Assembly: GCA_934541105.1 (NCBI GenBank)
Contig: CAKTDA010000006.1
Location: forward strand, 1-64,000
Origin: an uncultured Luteitalea sp.
GTDB lineage: Bacteria; Acidobacteriota; Vicinamibacteria; Vicinamibacterales; Vicinamibacteraceae
Length of the DNA stretch: 64,000 nucleotides
Reading direction: 5' to 3'
Part shown: positions 28,062-36,247 of the stretch, in pieces
How positions within the stretch are numbered: the first letter of the stretch is position 1
How the letters are laid out: every line of letters starts with the position of its first letter
Made by a program: the position numbers and the translations under genes
The notes under the pieces: model-generated
Told to the model about the DNA's origin: nothing
The model's input: only the letters and a program-made list of their open reading frames with translations
The model's database searches: none

Positions 28062-29441
28062 GTGAAGATCGCCTTCATCATCCAGCGCTACGGCACCGAG
28101 ATCCTCGGCGGGTCCGAGTACCATTGCCGGCTCGTCGCCGAGCGCATGGCGCAGCGCCACCAGGTGGACGTGCTCACCACCTGCGCCCGCGAGTACACGA
28201 CGTGGGCCAACGAGTATCCCGAGGGCCTCGATCGCATCCGCGGCGTCAACGTGCGGCGCTTCCCGACCGCGCGCACCCGCGAGCTCGACGCCTTCAACAA
28301 GCTGTCGGACTGGATCTTCAACTACGAGCACACGCGCGAGGACGAGCTGCGCTGGCTCGAGGAGCAGGGCCCCTGGTGCCCGGCGCTGCTCGAATACCTG
28401 CACCGGAGCTACCAGCAGTACGACGTCCTGATCTTCTTCACGTACCTGTATGCCCCGACGGTGCTCGGCATGCAGATCGCACCGCGCAAGAGCATCCTCG
28501 TGCCCACCGCGCACGACGAGCCGGCCATCCACCTCGGGATCTACCGCGACCTGTTCGCCGCGGCACACGCCGTCGCCTTCAACACCGAGAGCGAGAAGGC
28601 GTTCCTGATGCGGACCTTCGACATCCGCACGATCGTGGAGGAGACGGTCGGCTGCGGCGTGGACCTGCTCGACGTGCATGGACCGGGCAAGCCGCGCCGC
28701 GGTGTCGACGCGCCGCTCGAAGGCCCGCTCGTGCCCGAGGACGAGACCGACGCGCAGGAGGCGGCGTCGGCAAAGGAGGGCGTCTCGCGTGGACGACGCG
28801 GACGCGGCCCGCGGCCGCAGCGCCAGGGCAGCGAACGTCGCCGCCGCATCGGCGAGGTGTTCAGGCGGCGGCACCGGCTGTTCGGCCCGCTGGCGCTCTA
28901 TGGCGGACGCATCGATCCCGGCAAGGGCTGCGAGGAGCTGTTCGAGTACTTCGCGGCATACCGTGCGTCGGGAGGCGACGCGACCCTCGCGCTGATGGGC
29001 GCCAAGCTGATGCCGATCCCGGAGGCACCGTGGATTCGCTTCGCGGGGATGCTTCCCGAAGTCGAGCGCCTCCAGGCCCTCGATGCGGCCGACATCGTGA
29101 TCGTCCCGTCGCCGCTCGAGAGCCTGTCGCTGCTTGCGCTCGAGGCGATGGCGATGGGAACGCCGGTGCTGTGCAACGCGCGCGCCGAGGTGCTCGTCGA
29201 GCACTGCCTCCGCAGCAATGCCGGCCTGTTCTACGCCGACCGCGACGAGTTCGTCGAGGCCCTCTCCGTGCTGATGGCCGACGAGCGGCTGCGTACGGCA
29301 CTGGGCCGCAATGGCCGCGCGTACGTCCAGGAGCACTACCGCTGGGACGTCATCCTCGGCAAGTACGATCGCCTGATCGGCGGGCTGTCGGGCGGCACAC
29401 AGGCGCCCGCGCGGCGGCCGGCATCAGCCGGTTCGCGCTGA
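28062..29441 (+). CDS. GT4 glycosyltransferase, type A, with Arg-rich insert
   Basis: 459-aa paralogue of 24330-25742 (KIAFIIQRYGTEILGGSE, LTTCAREYTTWANEYPEG). GTG at 28062 is preferred over the TTG at 28044 because AGGA lies 8-11 nt upstream and the protein then starts at the conserved strand. Between the two Rossmann halves (~208-272) is an insert rich in Asp/Glu then Arg (EGVSRGRRGRGPRPQRQ and ERRRRIGEVFRRRHR), not present in the other type A enzymes. The donor half resumes PLALYGGRIDPGKGCEELF, and the EX7E motif is ESLSLLALE. Last gene of the cluster, convergent with the MBL-rhodanese gene. Confidence 0.87.
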   Translation: MKIAFIIQRYGTEILGGSEYHCRLVAERMAQRHQVDVLTTCAREYTTWANEYPEGLDRIRGVNVRRFPTARTRELDAFNKLSDWIFNYEHTREDELRWLEEQGPWCPALLEYLHRSYQQYDVLIFFTYLYAPTVLGMQIAPRKSILVPTAHDEPAIHLGIYRDLFAAAHAVAFNTESEKAFLMRTFDIRTIVEETVGCGVDLLDVHGPGKPRRGVDAPLEGPLVPEDETDAQEAASAKEGVSRGRRGRGPRPQRQGSERRRRIGEVFRRRHRLFGPLALYGGRIDPGKGCEELFEYFAAYRASGGDATLALMGAKLMPIPEAPWIRFAGMLPEVERLQALDAADIVIVPSPLESLSLLALEAMAMGTPVLCNARAEVLVEHCLRSNAGLFYADRDEFVEALSVLMADERLRTALGRNGRAYVQEHYRWDVILGKYDRLIGGLSGGTQAPARRPASAGSR

Positions 29442-29482
29442 ACGGCCCACCGGCCCCCGCGTCCTCGTGAGTCATCGGGCGC

Positions 29483-30910
29483 TTACCCGACTGGCGTCGG
29501 GGCGCCCGCCGTGCCGGCCCGCCACGCCGCGAAGTCGTCGTCCACGTAGGTGACGTCGAAGCCGAGCCGCGCGAGGTAGGCACTCGCGAGTGCGGCGCGC
29601 CCGCCCTGGGCGCAGTGCACGGTGAGCGGCACCCCGCGCGGGATGCGCGACTGCTCCACCGCGAGCCGGCTCTGGGCGATGTGCAGCGCACCCTCCACGT
29701 GATCGGCCGCGTGCTCGGATGCGCTGCGGACGTCGATCCATGCGCGTCCCGCACCGGGCAGTGCCGCGTCGGCGAATCCCACCCGCCGAATGGAGCCCGT
29801 CGATCCACCCTGCGCACGCCATGCGTCGAAGTCGCCAGCGTCGATCCAGCCCGTCACGCGATCGAGCCCGATGCGGACGAGCGCGCGCACGGCGGCATCG
29901 ACGTCGGTCTCGTCGGCGAGCAGCACGAGCGAGTCCTGCGGATCCACGTAGGCACCGGCCGCGGCACTGAACTGGCGCGTCGCCGGTGCGTACAGGCTGC
30001 CCGGCAGGTGCGCCGCCATGAAAAGCCGGCGGTCGCGACGGGTGTCGAGCACGAGCAGGGACGCGTCACCCGCGACAGCATCCACGTCGAGCCGGGGCGG
30101 CGACGGCACGCCGCCGAGCAGCGGCGGGCCATCGCGGTTCACCTGCTTCATGCGCGCGAAGTACGGCGGCGGTTCCGGTTGGCCGGTCAGGATGGCGTCG
30201 ACGAACGCGCCGCCGGCGTCGCCTGCGAGCGCCAGCGCGCCGTTGAAGCGGCGTTCGTACCCGACCGTCGAGAACGGCACGGCGCCCACGGCCTTGCCGC
30301 AGGCGCTGCCGGCGCCGTGGCCAGGCCACACCTGCATGAAATCGGGCCAGCCGTCCACCTGCGCGAGCGACACCTGCAGTTGCTCGGCCGAGGGCCGCAT
30401 CATGCCCGTGAAGCCGGCGGCCGACTCGAGGAGATCGGGACGCCCCACGTCGCCGACGAACAGGAAGTCGCCCGTCGCAACGCCGATCGGCGCGTCGGCG
30501 CCACCGCCGCGGTCGGTGATCACGAAGACGATGTGCTCGGGGGTGTGCCCGGGCGTATGGCGGACCTGCACGTCGATGTTGCCGACGGCAAAGCGATCGC
30601 CGCCGCCGACGAGGAGGTACGTCGCCCTGCCCCATCCCACCCAGCGGTACTGCCAGTCGGGCGGCCCGGCGTTCGAGAGCACGAGGCGGATGCCATCCCG
30701 CTCCGCATACTCGCGCGCACCCGAGACGAAGTCCGCATGGATGTGCGTCTCGGCAACGGTCGTGATTCGCAGTCCCTCCTCGGCCGCGACGGCATCGTAG
30801 CGGTCGATGTCACGCTGCGGATCGATCAGCAGCGCCTCGCCCGTCCGCTGGCAGCCGACGAGATACGCATACTGCGACAAACCGTGATCGGTGATCTGGC
30901 GGAACAGCAC
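29483..30910 (-). CDS. Metallo-beta-lactamase-fold/double-rhodanese protein (persulfide dioxygenase-like)
   Basis: A 475-aa fusion. The N-terminal MBL domain has THIHADFVSG, HTPGHTPEHIVFV, GDFLFVGDVGRPDL and VWPGHGAGSACG. These match the ETHE1-like sulfur dioxygenases, which use one iron and GSH persulfide. Two rhodanese folds follow. The second has an active-site Cys (LTVHCAQGGRAAL); in the first the corresponding loop reads LVLLADETDVD, with no Cys, so only one is likely catalytic. GTG at 30910 is chosen because GGAGG lies 7 nt upstream; the longer frame is not supported. Role: sulfide or persulfide detoxification. Confidence 0.88.
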   Translation of the reverse strand: MLFRQITDHGLSQYAYLVGCQRTGEALLIDPQRDIDRYDAVAAEEGLRITTVAETHIHADFVSGAREYAERDGIRLVLSNAGPPDWQYRWVGWGRATYLLVGGGDRFAVGNIDVQVRHTPGHTPEHIVFVITDRGGGADAPIGVATGDFLFVGDVGRPDLLESAAGFTGMMRPSAEQLQVSLAQVDGWPDFMQVWPGHGAGSACGKAVGAVPFSTVGYERRFNGALALAGDAGGAFVDAILTGQPEPPPYFARMKQVNRDGPPLLGGVPSPPRLDVDAVAGDASLLVLDTRRDRRLFMAAHLPGSLYAPATRQFSAAAGAYVDPQDSLVLLADETDVDAAVRALVRIGLDRVTGWIDAGDFDAWRAQGGSTGSIRRVGFADAALPGAGRAWIDVRSASEHAADHVEGALHIAQSRLAVEQSRIPRGVPLTVHCAQGGRAALASAYLARLGFDVTYVDDDFAAWRAGTAGAPTPVG

Positions 30911-30938
30911 GAACAATCCTCCGTCGAGCGGGCAAGCG

Positions 30939-30968
30939 GTTCGTGGGTGTCGATGCATGCATCGACAC
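30939..30968 (+). repeat. REP-like element, single copy
   Basis: GTTCGTGG leads into a perfect 22-bp palindrome GTGTCGATGCA/TGCATCGACAC (30947-30968). Same design as 6297-6333. It lies between two minus-strand genes, 3' of the DUF488 gene and 5' of the MBL-rhodanese gene. Confidence 0.65.
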
Positions 30969-30971
30969 TCC

Positions 30972-31361
30972 TTACCCGCGGATGACAGCCCCGCGATCGG
31001 CAAGCAACTCACGCAGCACGGACCGATGGCACCGGGCCTCGTCCTCGCAGTAGCACCCCACGGCGATGTCGGTGTGCTGCGAGAGCGCCGCCAGCAGGTC
31101 GATGAGGTGCGCGGCGTCGGGCTTCTTCATCTCGGCGCGGTACTTGCGCACGAACCTCTGCCAGGCGCGGTCGTCCTCGGCATGCAGCGCCTCCTTCACG
31201 AGCGCCTCGCTCGGCGACAGCATCGGCAGCCACACGTCGTAGAAGTCGCGGGAGGCGAACTCGGCCTTCGGCACGCCACGCGGTGGACGACGAACGGTGC
31301 CGATGCGAAGCCCTTCGTTCCTGCCTCGCGGGCTGCCCAGCCTCACGATCGTGACGGCCAT
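30972..31361 (-). CDS. DUF488-family protein
   Basis: 129-aa small cytoplasmic protein of the DUF488 family, function not established. Typical segments are TIVRLGSPRGRNEGLRIGTVRRPPRGVP, DVWLPMLSPSEALVK and the C-terminal CYCEDEARCHRSVL, where the Cys/His cluster is a family hallmark. The ATG at 31361 overlaps the stop of the GNAT gene (ATGA), so the two are translated together. The longer frame upstream is out of register with real coding. Confidence 0.8.
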   Translation of the reverse strand: MAVTIVRLGSPRGRNEGLRIGTVRRPPRGVPKAEFASRDFYDVWLPMLSPSEALVKEALHAEDDRAWQRFVRKYRAEMKKPDAAHLIDLLAALSQHTDIAVGCYCEDEARCHRSVLRELLADRGAVIRG

Positions 31362-31873
31362 CAGCGCATCCCCGGCGCGCTGGCGTACCGCATCTCGTTG
31401 GTGGCGCGGAAGCCGATCGATTCGTACAGGGCCCGTCCCTCCTGCGAGGCATGCAGCACGATGCTGTCGCACCCGTCGGCACGCGCCCACGCGACGATCT
31501 CCTCGACGATACGCCGGGCCACGCCGCGGCGACGCCACGTGGCCTCCGTGAAGACGTTCACGATGAGCGCTTCCCGCCCGCGCGCCAGGCGCGCATGCGG
31601 CCCGCTTCCCCTGATGTGCGGCAGGCGCCGGCGCAGCAGCGCACCGCCGCCGCCGATGATCGTCGCGGCATCGCCTGCCGGCGATGCGAGCCATCCGACG
31701 TACTGCCCCGAGGCGAGGTCGGCACCGAGCACGTCCGCGGTGCAGGAAAGCAGGCCCGGCCGCCACTCGTCGGGCAGTTGCCCCATGTCGCGAAACATGT
31801 CGGCCCGATGCCTGGCGATGACGTCGGCATCGGCGACCTCCGCCCTCCGGATGTCGAACTCGGCGACGCCCAT
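31361..31873 (-). CDS. GNAT-family N-acetyltransferase
   Basis: 170-aa acetyl-CoA-dependent acyltransferase. The acetyl-CoA binding motif is in TEATWRRRGVARRIVEEI near 112-128, followed by LHASQEGRALYESIGFRATNEMRY, the usual last strand. The N-terminal DIRRAEVADADVIARHRADM is typical. The substrate is unknown. It follows the ThuA gene by 25 nt and overlaps DUF488. Confidence 0.87.
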   Translation of the reverse strand: MGVAEFDIRRAEVADADVIARHRADMFRDMGQLPDEWRPGLLSCTADVLGADLASGQYVGWLASPAGDAATIIGGGGALLRRRLPHIRGSGPHARLARGREALIVNVFTEATWRRRGVARRIVEEIVAWARADGCDSIVLHASQEGRALYESIGFRATNEMRYASAPGMR

Positions 31874-31898
31874 CTGTCGCAGTGTAGCGCGTCCGCTC

Positions 31899-32804
31899 CT
31901 ACCCCTTCGGCACCTTCGACAGGTCGAAGCTCTCGGGAGCGACGTAGGGCGTCACGGGCGTGGCGTCGGCACCGCCGCCGGGAATGTCGCGCCCGAGCGC
32001 CCAGAGGATGCCCTGCACGACGAGGCGGCGCATCGACTCCTGCTCGAAGTCGGCCGGGTGGCCGAGCGTCGTGAAGAACACGCGCGCGCCGCGGTGCTCG
32101 CGCGTCCAGGCGACCGGCTGGTTGGGTGGGTACGTCTCGTGCTTGCCGGCCTGCTGCGAGTTGATGGACTCGCCGTTCAGCAGGACGGCCGCCGGCCCGT
32201 TCAGCGGCTCGACGTGGTACAGCCACGAGCGCGCCGGGAACGGCGCGACGCCGCGCAGGATCGGATGCTGCGCCTGTGCCCCGTTCAGCGTGACCGCCGT
32301 CGTCGAACGGCTGCCGTGATGCGTAATCCACTTCTGTCCGAACACGCCGCGCCCGAAGCCGTCGTTGAGCGCCACGTGCGGGCTGCCTTCCGGATAGAGG
32401 AACGCGTGCGTGGTCGTACGCAGGCCGACGAGCGGCTTGCCCGAGTCGGCGAACCTCGTGATGCGCGCGAGCTGGTCGTCGGGCAGCCGGCGGAAGCGCG
32501 TGAACATCACCATGAGGTCGGCGGTGTCGAGCGCCTCGAGCCCCTCGATGTTGTCCTTGGTCTGCGGAATCGGCTTCGCGTACGCCACCGAGGTTCGGAT
32601 TCCATGACGCTTCTCGAGGATCGCCGCAATCATCGGCATCGTGATCTCGGACCGGTACTCGTCGTCGCCCGTCACGAACACCACGTGCGGCGTGCGGCCC
32701 TGCGCCGGTGCCTCGCGCGTGCCGACCACGAGCGCCAGGCTGGCGATGCCGACGAGTGCGAACGCGAGGGACCACTTCAGTTCGATCAGCTGGCGAGTCG
32801 TCAT
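31899..32804 (-). CDS. Exported ThuA-like domain protein
   Basis: 301-aa protein with a membrane-spanning signal (WSLAFALVGIASLALVVGT) followed by a ThuA/class I glutaminase-like fold: VVFVTGDDEYRSEITMPMIA, ADLMVMFTRFRRLPDDQLARI, GKPLVGLRTTTHAFLYPEG and ARVFFTTLGHPADFEQESMRR. ThuA proteins accompany sugar oxidation or uptake. The domain is common beside membrane-bound dehydrogenases in Planctomycetes and Acidobacteria, as here. The ATG at 32804 overlaps the upstream stop (ATGA). Confidence 0.85.
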   Translation of the reverse strand: MTTRQLIELKWSLAFALVGIASLALVVGTREAPAQGRTPHVVFVTGDDEYRSEITMPMIAAILEKRHGIRTSVAYAKPIPQTKDNIEGLEALDTADLMVMFTRFRRLPDDQLARITRFADSGKPLVGLRTTTHAFLYPEGSPHVALNDGFGRGVFGQKWITHHGSRSTTAVTLNGAQAQHPILRGVAPFPARSWLYHVEPLNGPAAVLLNGESINSQQAGKHETYPPNQPVAWTREHRGARVFFTTLGHPADFEQESMRRLVVQGILWALGRDIPGGGADATPVTPYVAPESFDLSKVPKG

Positions 32805-35800
32805 GGCTGCGACACCTGCACAGGGGCACGAACCACGTCGACGGTGCCGTTCATGGTCCGCCAGTGGCCCGGGAAGGTACAGACGAAGGGATACGAACCC
32901 GGGGCGGACGGCGCCTTGAATCGCGCCTGCAGCGTCTCGCCGGGCTGGAGCAGCCGGATCGAGAACAGCACTTCCGGCGTGTCGGGGATGAAGCTCCTGC
33001 CGAACGCATCCGGCGACGACACCATCGCCTCGGCTTTCAGCGACACCGTCTCGAGCGCGCCTTCCTTCGTGACGAGGAGGTTGTGCGGCATCTCGTCGCG
33101 ATTGACGAACTCGATGACGACCTCCTCGCCGGCGGCAACCGTGAAGCGCGTGATGTCGTAGCGCATCTGCGAAGCGACCGCCTCGATCCGGATGATGCGC
33201 ACGACGAGCTCGTCGAGTGCGCGCGAGAAGCGCTCGCGCTCCGCAGCCGGCATCCGCGTCGCCAGTTCGTGACCGAACCCGACCGCGTCGAGGAACGCCG
33301 GGCCGGTGCGGTCGGCCGGCGGAATGCTTCGCACGTGCGCCAGGACGATGTCGGCAAGTGGCGCGATGCGATCCGCGGGCCATGTCGTCGGGGGCAGCCT
33401 CCTGATCGCGGCCATGGCGGCCTGCCTGTGCGCCGGATCCTTCATGAATGCCTGAAGCACCGCGACGCCCTGCTGCTCGTGCCCCTCGAGCTGCGGCAGC
33501 AGCGCGATGCCGGCCGACGCCACGGCCTGCGTCATGTCTCCCCCGAGGAGGATCGACTCCGGCGCTCCGGTAATGCGCAAGCCGTCGCGCACGAAGACGA
33601 CCTGGCGCTTCGCGTCGAGGACGGCAAGATACAGTCCGCTGCGCGTGTCGGGCGAGGCAGGCCACAGCGCAATCGCGTCGATCGGCTGCTCGGACCCAAG
33701 GTCGAGTTCCCACCACGGATCCGGCTCGGTGCTCGTGAACGCGTGCGTGCCCTCGAGTTGACCGCTACCGGCAGCGGCCGCCATGTCCACACCGCCGTCG
33801 ATCGCGCGCGACGCCTGTCCGCCCGTGGCACCTCCGGCAACGGTGCTCGACTGCGAGGCCGCTCCTGACGACGCGATGTTCTTCCCGCCGCGCATGACCT
33901 GCACTTCCGTCAGGCTCAGCACCTGCGCGCGCCCGGGACGCACGAGCCTCACGTACCGCCCCGTGACGGGCTGTGCCACGGACGGCGCTGCCGTACCTGA
34001 CGCCGACGCGTCGAGCGACGACAGCAGCAGCGGTGCGAGGCTCCGCAACGCAGCCCCTGCCGGCACTGACGCCGCACCGCGCAGCATGTCGATGCGCAGC
34101 CGTGGCGATGACGACGACAACTGCCACGCAGCGGTCGCATCGTCGTCGGTTCTGAGCAACGCCGCGAAGGCACCCTCGCGCACCACATCGGTGCGTCCCT
34201 CGCGCGCGAGCATCTCGATGGCGGCGCGTTCGGCCGCGAGTTGCGCGGGCGGCAGCGTGCCGAGCAACTGCGTCAGCTCGCCGAGCATCGGCGCGTGCCC
34301 CGGCTTGCCATCGGCACGTTCAATCGCGGCAATCGCCTCCCGCACCATCGTCGAGCCGTTCTGCGCCGCGAGGGCGTCGAGCGCCTCGCGCCGGGCGTCC
34401 ATCGACACACCCGCGCGCGAAAGGAGCGCGTGGTAGACCGGCGTGCTGCGCGTCACGCGCGCAAGGTCGTCCGGAGCCAGGCGTTCGAGCACGTATGCGA
34501 GGCCGGCCTCGTTGCCCGCCGCAAACGTCCCGCCTGTCGTGAGCACCGGCAGGTACGCCTTCTCCAGCGTCGTCATCGTCGAGTCGAGGACGTACTGGAG
34601 GTAGTAGTCCATCGGCTGCTTCAGCACCTCGAGCGCCAGGCTCGCGGCCTCGGCGGTGGGCACGAAGCTGAGTGCGCGCACGGCCTCGAGCCGCACGCGG
34701 GGCGCCTCGTCGGCAACGGCTGCCGCCAGCAGCGGCATGGCCCCGTCCACGCGGTCGAACCAGTGCTGCAGCACGCGCACGGCCGCGGCGCGAGCCCTGA
34801 ACTCCTTCGCGCCGAGCAGCTGCTTCAGCAGCGGGACGTTCACGCGATCGTGGCTCTCGTGCACCCACAGGGCTTCGAGCAGGTGGTGCTCGTACGCAGG
34901 ATCAGCGGGATCGAGCGCCGCGATCCACCGTGCGGCGGCCGCGATGACGTCGTCGGCTGGGCTGTCGCGCAGCGCGAGCCGCGCGTGGTAGCGCGTGCGG
35001 TCCTCGTACGCCTTCAGCAGGTCGAACTGCTCGGCAACGGTGGCGCCGTCGATCTTCGGCCAGTCGAGCAGCGGCCGGCCCTTTGCCGTGATGCGCCACA
35101 CGCGCCCGCGGGTCTTGTCGCGGCGCGGGTCGCGCAGCGAGTACTGCATGTGCCCGATGAGCGGGTTGAACCAGTCGATCACGTACAGCGCGCCGTCGGG
35201 CCCGAACTGCATGCCCACGGGACGGAAGTTCGGATCGGTGGACTGGAGCAGCGGCTCGACCTCGACGCCGACGAAGCCGGAGCCATCCTCGACGGTCCGG
35301 TACTGCTTGATCCCGAGGAAGCCGATGACGTTGTTGTAGAGGAAGTTCCCCTGTGCCGACTCTGGAAAGTGCCGGCTCTTCACGAACTCGCTGCCGCTCG
35401 TCGGGCGCACACGCGTGAGCGTCCACTCCTGCATCGGCTTCTGCTTGCGCGGGTAGTCCACGTGCCCCGAGAACGCCGTGCCCCAGTAGTTGTGGCCGTT
35501 CGACGCGTCGGACACGAAGTTCTGGCCCCACGCGTCGACGACGTGCCCCCACGGGTTCGCGAACGGATACGACACGAACACGTCGAGCTTCTCTGTGCGC
35601 GGCTCGTACCGCCAGACGCCGGCATACGCGAGGCGGCGCGGGCCATACGGCGTCTCGACCTGCGAGTGCAGGAACGTGCCCTCCTGGAAGTACAGCGCAC
35701 CGTCCGGGCCCCACGTCCACGCGTGAATCGAGTGGTGGCTGTCCTCGGTGCCGAATCCCGACAGGAGGATGCGCCGCGTATCGGCCTTGCCATCCCCGTC

Positions 35801-36247
35801 GGTGTCCTTCAGGAACGTCAGGTTCGGCTGTTCCGCGATGTACACGCCGCCATCACCGAGCGCAAAGCCCGTCGGGATGTACAGGCCGTCGGCAAACACC
35901 GAGCTCCTGTCGGCCTTGCCGTTGCGATCGGTGTCCTCGAGCACGATCAGCTTGTCGCCCGGCTTGCCGTCGGGCTCGAGGTGCGGATACGTCGGCGACG
36001 TCAGGACCCAGAGCCGGCCCTTCGCGTCGAAGGTCATCGCGAGCGGCTTGGCGAGGTCCGGGAACTGCACTTCGGAGGCAAACAGCGAGACCTCGTAGCC
36101 ATCGGCGACCTTGAGGCGCTCGAGTGCGACCTGCGGGTCCTCGGATGCCAGGTCGAGCGCGCCGCCGCGGTTGGGCTCCTGGCCGATGGACGCGCTCGCT
36201 ACACCGAGTGCGGCGCACGCCGTGACGAGCACGCGGCGCAGCGTCAT
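32801..36247 (-). CDS. Exported dehydrogenase-like beta-propeller/HEAT/discoidin/cupredoxin protein
   Basis: 1148-aa secreted multidomain protein. ATG at 36247 begins a signal peptide (RRVLVTACAALGVASASIG) and overlaps the upstream stop. Residues ~30-420 form a propeller like the PVC membrane-bound dehydrogenase family (RLWVLTSPTYPHLEPDGKPG, ALYFQEGTFLHSQVETPYG). HEAT repeats follow (~430-700), then an F5/8 type C-like domain (~760-890: GRYVRLVRPG, DPWWELDLGSEQPIDAIALW), another helical part and a C-terminal type 1 copper domain (~1026-1148). The copper ligands are His in EMPHNLLV (~1052), Cys, His and Met in VCTFPGHWRTM (~1122-1132). There is no CxxCH heme site, which many relatives have. 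It is probably a periplasmic sugar oxidoreductase passing electrons through copper (inference). Confidence 0.82.
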   Translation of the reverse strand: MTLRRVLVTACAALGVASASIGQEPNRGGALDLASEDPQVALERLKVADGYEVSLFASEVQFPDLAKPLAMTFDAKGRLWVLTSPTYPHLEPDGKPGDKLIVLEDTDRNGKADRSSVFADGLYIPTGFALGDGGVYIAEQPNLTFLKDTDGDGKADTRRILLSGFGTEDSHHSIHAWTWGPDGALYFQEGTFLHSQVETPYGPRRLAYAGVWRYEPRTEKLDVFVSYPFANPWGHVVDAWGQNFVSDASNGHNYWGTAFSGHVDYPRKQKPMQEWTLTRVRPTSGSEFVKSRHFPESAQGNFLYNNVIGFLGIKQYRTVEDGSGFVGVEVEPLLQSTDPNFRPVGMQFGPDGALYVIDWFNPLIGHMQYSLRDPRRDKTRGRVWRITAKGRPLLDWPKIDGATVAEQFDLLKAYEDRTRYHARLALRDSPADDVIAAAARWIAALDPADPAYEHHLLEALWVHESHDRVNVPLLKQLLGAKEFRARAAAVRVLQHWFDRVDGAMPLLAAAVADEAPRVRLEAVRALSFVPTAEAASLALEVLKQPMDYYLQYVLDSTMTTLEKAYLPVLTTGGTFAAGNEAGLAYVLERLAPDDLARVTRSTPVYHALLSRAGVSMDARREALDALAAQNGSTMVREAIAAIERADGKPGHAPMLGELTQLLGTLPPAQLAAERAAIEMLAREGRTDVVREGAFAALLRTDDDATAAWQLSSSSPRLRIDMLRGAASVPAGAALRSLAPLLLSSLDASASGTAAPSVAQPVTGRYVRLVRPGRAQVLSLTEVQVMRGGKNIASSGAASQSSTVAGGATGGQASRAIDGGVDMAAAAGSGQLEGTHAFTSTEPDPWWELDLGSEQPIDAIALWPASPDTRSGLYLAVLDAKRQVVFVRDGLRITGAPESILLGGDMTQAVASAGIALLPQLEGHEQQGVAVLQAFMKDPAHRQAAMAAIRRLPPTTWPADRIAPLADIVLAHVRSIPPADRTGPAFLDAVGFGHELATRMPAAERERFSRALDELVVRIIRIEAVASQMRYDITRFTVAAGEEVVIEFVNRDEMPHNLLVTKEGALETVSLKAEAMVSSPDAFGRSFIPDTPEVLFSIRLLQPGETLQARFKAPSAPGSYPFVCTFPGHWRTMNGTVDVVRAPVQVSQP

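Noticed and set aside
26646..29336. 896-aa minus-strand frame across three glycosyltransferases
   Set aside because: Antisense shadow; His/Arg-rich, crosses several real gene boundaries.
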